Positions 60,399 through 64,000 of a DNA stretch of 64,000 nt are shown piece by piece. Both the position numbers and the translations under genes were made by a program. Each line of letters starts with the position of its first letter. The stretch's first letter is position 1. The notes under the pieces were generated by a model. It was given only the letters and a program-made list of their open reading frames with translations. It was not told the DNA's origin and made no database searches. The DNA lies in the NCBI RefSeq assembly GCF_030272615.1, contig NC_081413.1, forward strand, positions 162,688,849 to 162,752,848, read 5' to 3'. The stretch is from Cryptomeria japonica (lineage: Eukaryota; Streptophyta; Pinopsida; Cupressales; Cupressaceae).

Positions 60399-60970
60399 AC
60401 TAAGTCATTTATAGCAGTAACCTTCATTTTATATGCCAGTGGCAATCCTCTTAAGATTTTCAAAACAATTTCATCCTCACTCAAGGTCCCTCCACAACAT
60501 TTAATACCCAAAACAATTTCATTTACTCTTTCCATAAAAGAAGAAATCCTTTCATCTTCTTTCATTTTCAGATGTTCATACCTGGCTTGGAAGCTTTCAA
60601 GTTTTGCAATCTTGACTATGGAATCTCCTTCATTCAATGTTTCCAAATGATCCCAAATAGCTTTACTAGTAGACCTATCTGATAATCCCATGATTTGTTG
60701 ATATGATAAAGCACTTAAAAGTGCTTCTCTTGCTTCACAATCATTCTCCTCATCTTTAGCTAAGGTAGTTGGAGCAGTCTGACCAGCTATAGCAGTAGTA
60801 TAACCATTCTTTGTAACTTCCTAGATGTCCTTACCAATGCAATTTAGATGTGTCTTCATTCTGATCTTTCATATCCCATAGTTGGTTCCATCAAGTTTAG
60901 TACTATCCTTCCTGAAATAATTAGTAGTCATTGGATCTCCTCAAGTTGTTAAACTTCTACAAAAAGAGGA
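60399..60970 (-). pseudogene. Gag N-terminal part of element I
   Basis: The piece 60392-60691 has WDHLETLNEGDSIVKIAKL, RYEHLKMKEDERISSFMERV, CGGTLSEDEIVLKILRGLP and MKVTAINDLVV, the copia UBN2 gag core. It is cut at the J junction. Upstream pieces to the PBS include NEENDCEAREALLSALSYQQI (about 60695-60755), with stops. The C-terminal gag, knuckle and protease are missing. Confidence 0.85.
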
Positions 60971-60988
60971 CTAGGCTCTGATACCAAT
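60971..60988 (-). other. Primer binding site of element I
   Basis: The minus strand reads ATTGGTATCAGAGCCTAG directly beside the LTR, a perfect TGGTATCAGAGC core. Confidence 0.9.
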
Positions 60989-62063
60989 AGTTAGGTCCCA
61001 GAGACAACTGAGGGGAGGGGAGGGGGGGTGAATCAGTTGTCTAATAAATTCAAATAAAAAACCATTAAACCAACTTAATGCTTAATACCGGTGAACCAGT
61101 TAAGTATGCTGGTAGACAGTGTTAACAATAAATTGCTATACTGGTAAAGATTAATGCATGAAACATAAACATAAAGTCATCCACAACACATAACACCAAT
61201 ATTTGTACGTGGAAACCCTGTAAGGAGAAAAACCACGGTGGGAAACCTTACCCACAATCAGATGATACTACTGCAGATAGTAAGTGTACATAAATGGGGT
61301 TTGCACATGCAGAAAGGCCAACAACCTAGAGCTCACTGCTCAATCACAAAATGGGAGTCACACTGACTACAATTGGATGGTTAAATCCAATAAGAATTTA
61401 TTGCACAAAATAGCATCTTCATATGTTGGATTCAATACCGGTGTAATGCTAATATGCTTCTACAAAAACCTAGCTTCACCTTTAAATGATGTCTTCATGT
61501 ATACCTCTTCTTAATCTCGCATATACCTTCTCACAATCCTTTTTTCGCATTCCACATTCGATCTTACAAATAAAATGTTACATTTATACCATAACCTAAG
61601 ACCAATTTTAGTAGGTCGGCTCTACAATATATTACAATAAAAGCATTTTACAAACAATATAATATCCAATGCAATAGCCAATTGAACATGTTGGCTTAAT
61701 GCATTTACAACAATAATAAATCATCTCCATAGCATGCCATGTTGATCTGGAAAAGATAAACCTATCAGTGTAAGCCTAGGTAACCCTGGACCTATTTGCT
61801 GGTAAAAGAAAATATGTAAATATGAATATACCAATGATTAATTCTTCAAAACAAAGTGTCCACATGATGTCTTCAACATTACCAAGTGTCTTCCATATCA
61901 TTCCAAGTGTCGGTGATCATTATATCCTGTCGGTGAACATTATATCCTGTCGGTGAACCATACAATAGTTACTTGCTTGCCGATGAATGCTGCTAGATCT
62001 CCAAAGTGCTAGTGTTTTAGTAGGTGTTGACATCAATGAAAAAACCATACTAAAATACCAACA
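60989..62063 (-). mobile_element. 5' LTR of element I
   Basis: On the plus strand it starts AGTTAGGTCCC (T to A at the first base) and ends AAATACCAACA, 1075 bp. It is a close copy of 47999-49048. Differences include a longer G tract (AGGGGAGGGGAGGGGGGG near 61011) and a short direct duplication of TTATATCCTGTCGGTGAAC near 61920-61957. Confidence 0.9.
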
Positions 62064-62068
62064 GCTAC

Positions 62069-63169
62069 ACTGATACTCGATGAGTCTACCTTTGTTGGTA
62101 TTGGGGATCAAGGTAGCCAGTTTGATTGTCTTGCTGATGACCCGATGAGGTCATCTTCGGCAACCGGGTTGACAAGATGGAAGTTACGTTGATGGCCGAT
62201 GGAGTCACCTTCGGTGATTGAAGTATCATCAGAGATCGGGATGACATTGTTGGGCTATGTCGATGGCTTGATAGAGTCGTTGTGGTGTCATCGGGAGATC
62301 GGGTCTACCTGTTGAAGGCTATCCCGATGAGCCGATGGAGCTGACCTTTTTGGAGTTACATTAGTGTAGTCATCTACTGGTTCATTAAGAGATTGAAGCA
62401 ATGCATTTGTGGTCTTTCTGATGGCTGATGGAGTAGAGACTGACTGTGGGTGTGCACTCAAACCAAAGTCCAAAAGGTGAACACTTGGACATTGAAGATG
62501 GCCTTGTTGGTGTATATGAATATGAATTGACCTGACTTCCTAGTGCATGTGGGATTTTGTGTTTCTCATGAATGCAGACTGACACAGACAATTAGATGTC
62601 TAACCGATTGGTGAAAACTGACAGTTGAACGATCGACATGGAAGATGTAATTAGAGTAGCCAGAGGAAACCAAAACAGAATGTTGGTTAGGTGGATGGAT
62701 GTTGCTAAATGATAGACTGTTGGACTCTATAACAGTTGTGCTTAACCGATACGTTGTAATCAATGGCCGATATATATGTTGCTAGAGATGTAACTAGAAG
62801 TAAGAGAGCTTATTGTGTGATGTATGGTGTGGAGTCCTGTATGTTGGAAGCTTGAGTATTCTGCATAGGTGATGACTATGATTTGAACATAGATTCTGAG
62901 AGAAAATGTTTGTGAAGAGGATCTATAACTTTATTGTAACCTTTTGTTAATTGTGAATAAAGTGATCTCTCTTTGGTGGTGGGTTTTTTACCCATAAGGA
63001 TTTTCCCACGTAAATTAGGTGTTAACTCTCTGTTGTGTTTTCTATGTGATTAGTTTTTCATTAGTCTATGCAAATCTTAATGTTTTGCAAAAGAATTAAA
63101 GACATACTTGCTTGATTCCCTTTAGAATTGGTGTTAGGAGAGCATTTTCTGCACTATGCTTTCCTTACA
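62069..63169 (+). mobile_element. 3' LTR of element H, right part
   Basis: It resumes the H LTR after element I. GTAGCCAGTTTGATTGTCTT matches 5' LTR 44469-44488, and the end TTTCCTTACA matches 45490-45499. AATAAA at 62956-62961 and GGTGGTGGGTTTTTTACCCA mirror the 5' LTR. Confidence 0.9.
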
Positions 63170-64000
63170 TCAAGAGCTAAAATTTGAGCTTCTAATAATA
63201 AAGTCTCCCCATCAATAGATGTAGTTAAAGAATTGGAACCATCAAAAGAATCCACTATACCTACAATTTTGCCTTGAGAATCTTTAATGCCTTTATCTAT
63301 ATCTATAGTTAGTAATCTGGTGTTATAGCATACTCTATATATATTTTTACATTGCCTTAAAGAATTATTAGTTAATTTTAGTTTGTCAGTAATCTATTTC
63401 TTTCCTGATTCTATCAATTGATCAAAAGTGTCTTTCTTAGCTTGAGTGAATTTTTCCAATGCCTGTCGGTTAGATATTTGCTACAATGATTAAAAATCCT
63501 TAGAGATGTGCTCAATAATTATTTTGAGTTTTCTGGATGGGCTTTCTCCTTTGTCAAACTGGCACTCCGAGACAAGTTTGTGCAAAATGAGAATTGACTG
63601 ATCAATTATTCCCTTATCCAATGACCCTTCTTTCATCATCATTTAAGCATCAATCATCATGAGCTCAGTAGAACTCATCTCAGTTATGCTCTTCTGCTCT
63701 ACCTGGGAGGTGTCAATTGACAAAAAAGATGTGTTGGCTACCAAATTCATCTCCCTTTTTCTTTGATGGTTTATTATCTTTAATAACATCCTCTTTTGCA
63801 TTGGTGGATTCACCACTTGGTACAGTATTTGTTACTACCAGTATATGTACATTATCTACTTTTTCTGATATCTCCTCTTTGTCCTGTACAATTGATTATG
63901 TTGGGGGCTCTACATCCAGTTCCTTAGTATCTTTCAAAATTGTGGGAGGGGCACCCACTACACCTTTGCCTTTCTCTTCAGCCAGGATGTTAGTAGTGTC

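Larger units (their letters stand above)
47999..62063 (-). mobile_element. Element I: Ty1/copia retrotransposon with both LTRs
   Basis: LTRs at 47999-49048 and 60989-62063 bound the element, with perfect GCTAC duplications at 47994-47998 and 62064-62068. On the minus strand: PBS, gag start, then a large gap filled by element J, then integrase, RT and RNase H. The zinc-knuckle, protease and pre-integrase region of I is missing. Confidence 0.9.
43738..63169 (+). mobile_element. Element H: gag-only copia-type element (TR-GAG class)
   Basis: Own sequence: 5' LTR 43738-45499, internal 45500-47314, 3' LTR 47315-47998 plus 62069-63169. The 1.8-kb interior codes only for a gag, so the element is non-autonomous. 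Flanks are TGAAG (43733-43737) and TCAAG (63170-63174), a 5-bp duplication with one change. Its 3' LTR is split by element I. Confidence 0.85.
34802..64000 (+). mobile_element. Element E: two-ORF, pol-less LTR element holding the right-hand nest
   Basis: Own sequence seen is 34802-40761: 5' LTR, PBS, ORF1 and ORF2. ORF2 is interrupted at 40762 by minus-strand element G, which runs past the window end, so E's 3' half is outside. No pol gene lies between ORF1 and ORF2 (about 520 bp apart). Confidence 0.75.
40762..64000 (-). mobile_element. Element G: two-ORF-family element, minus strand
   Basis: Own sequence: 3' LTR (40762-41730), polypurine tract, and ORF2 pieces at 41981-42066, 43549-43737 and 63170-64000. 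It is interrupted by a gypsy solo LTR and by element H. The remaining 5' half, including ORF1 and the 5' LTR, lies beyond the window. It sits in ORF2 of element E. Confidence 0.75.
41981..64000 (-). pseudogene. ORF2 of element G in three pieces
   Basis: Function unknown. The pieces, in coding order, are 64000-63170, 43737-43549 and 42066-41981. The frame is continuous across both interrupting insertions once one copy of each 5-bp repeat is set aside. The first piece has a K/E/D-rich linker, then SSTELMMID (about 63660-63690) and helices such as KLKIIIEHISKDF and EKFTQAKKDTFDQLIESGKK. The middle piece holds SSWLDSLSVHKIECIDMIGK. The last ends YLELFEKAYPEIFKYIQL at the stop (41981-41983). There are four or five stops in all. 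Only the C-terminal half is visible. Confidence 0.7.

Overview
This window looks like heterochromatic, repeat-packed nuclear DNA from a large plant genome. Every recognisable coding fragment belongs to an LTR retrotransposon, and I found no convincing host gene, tRNA or rRNA. Long LTRs (about 1.0-1.8 kb), deep nesting, many solo LTRs, heavy stop-codon decay and C-to-T type loss at CG sites would suit a gymnosperm such as a conifer. That placement is inference only.

Left half (1-30,821): a plus-strand element A (body 1-4,541, 3' LTR 4,542-5,665) sits in the 5' part of a Ty3/gypsy element C of Tat type. C runs 5,666 to about 21,154 and holds gag, protease, a G-patch domain, RT, RNase H, a second archaeal-type RNase H, integrase, 32-bp tandem repeats, an antisense plant-mobile-domain-like ORF and a 3' LTR. 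C lies in a minus-strand element B (21,155-25,497), and B lies in the RT of a minus-strand Ty1/copia element D (25,498 to about 30,821). D also carries an unrelated 1.2-kb insertion.

Middle (30,822-34,801): decayed unassigned sequence, short GTTGCAAAA-type repeats, and about 2.7 copies of a tandem repeat with a period near 359 bp.

Right half (34,802-64,000): a second nest, six levels deep. Plus-strand element E holds minus-strand element G. G holds a gypsy solo LTR and the gag-only plus-strand copia-type element H. H's 3' LTR is split by minus-strand copia element I, whose integrase holds minus-strand copia element J, whose integrase holds another gypsy solo LTR. Direct repeats and continuing reading frames support most of these joints.

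The most interesting system is the family formed by A, B, E and G. In B and E a tRNA-primed LTR element carries a coiled-coil ORF1 with four CCHC-type knuckles, then a second large ORF of unknown function. ORF2 has a conserved N-terminal region with an MPxGYEV signature, a hypervariable Lys/Glu-rich linker and a conserved helical C-terminus. No RT, RNase H or integrase lies between ORF1 and ORF2, or between the end of ORF2 and the 3' LTR where that is visible. It looks like a non-autonomous family, mobilised in trans, with its own unexplained protein.
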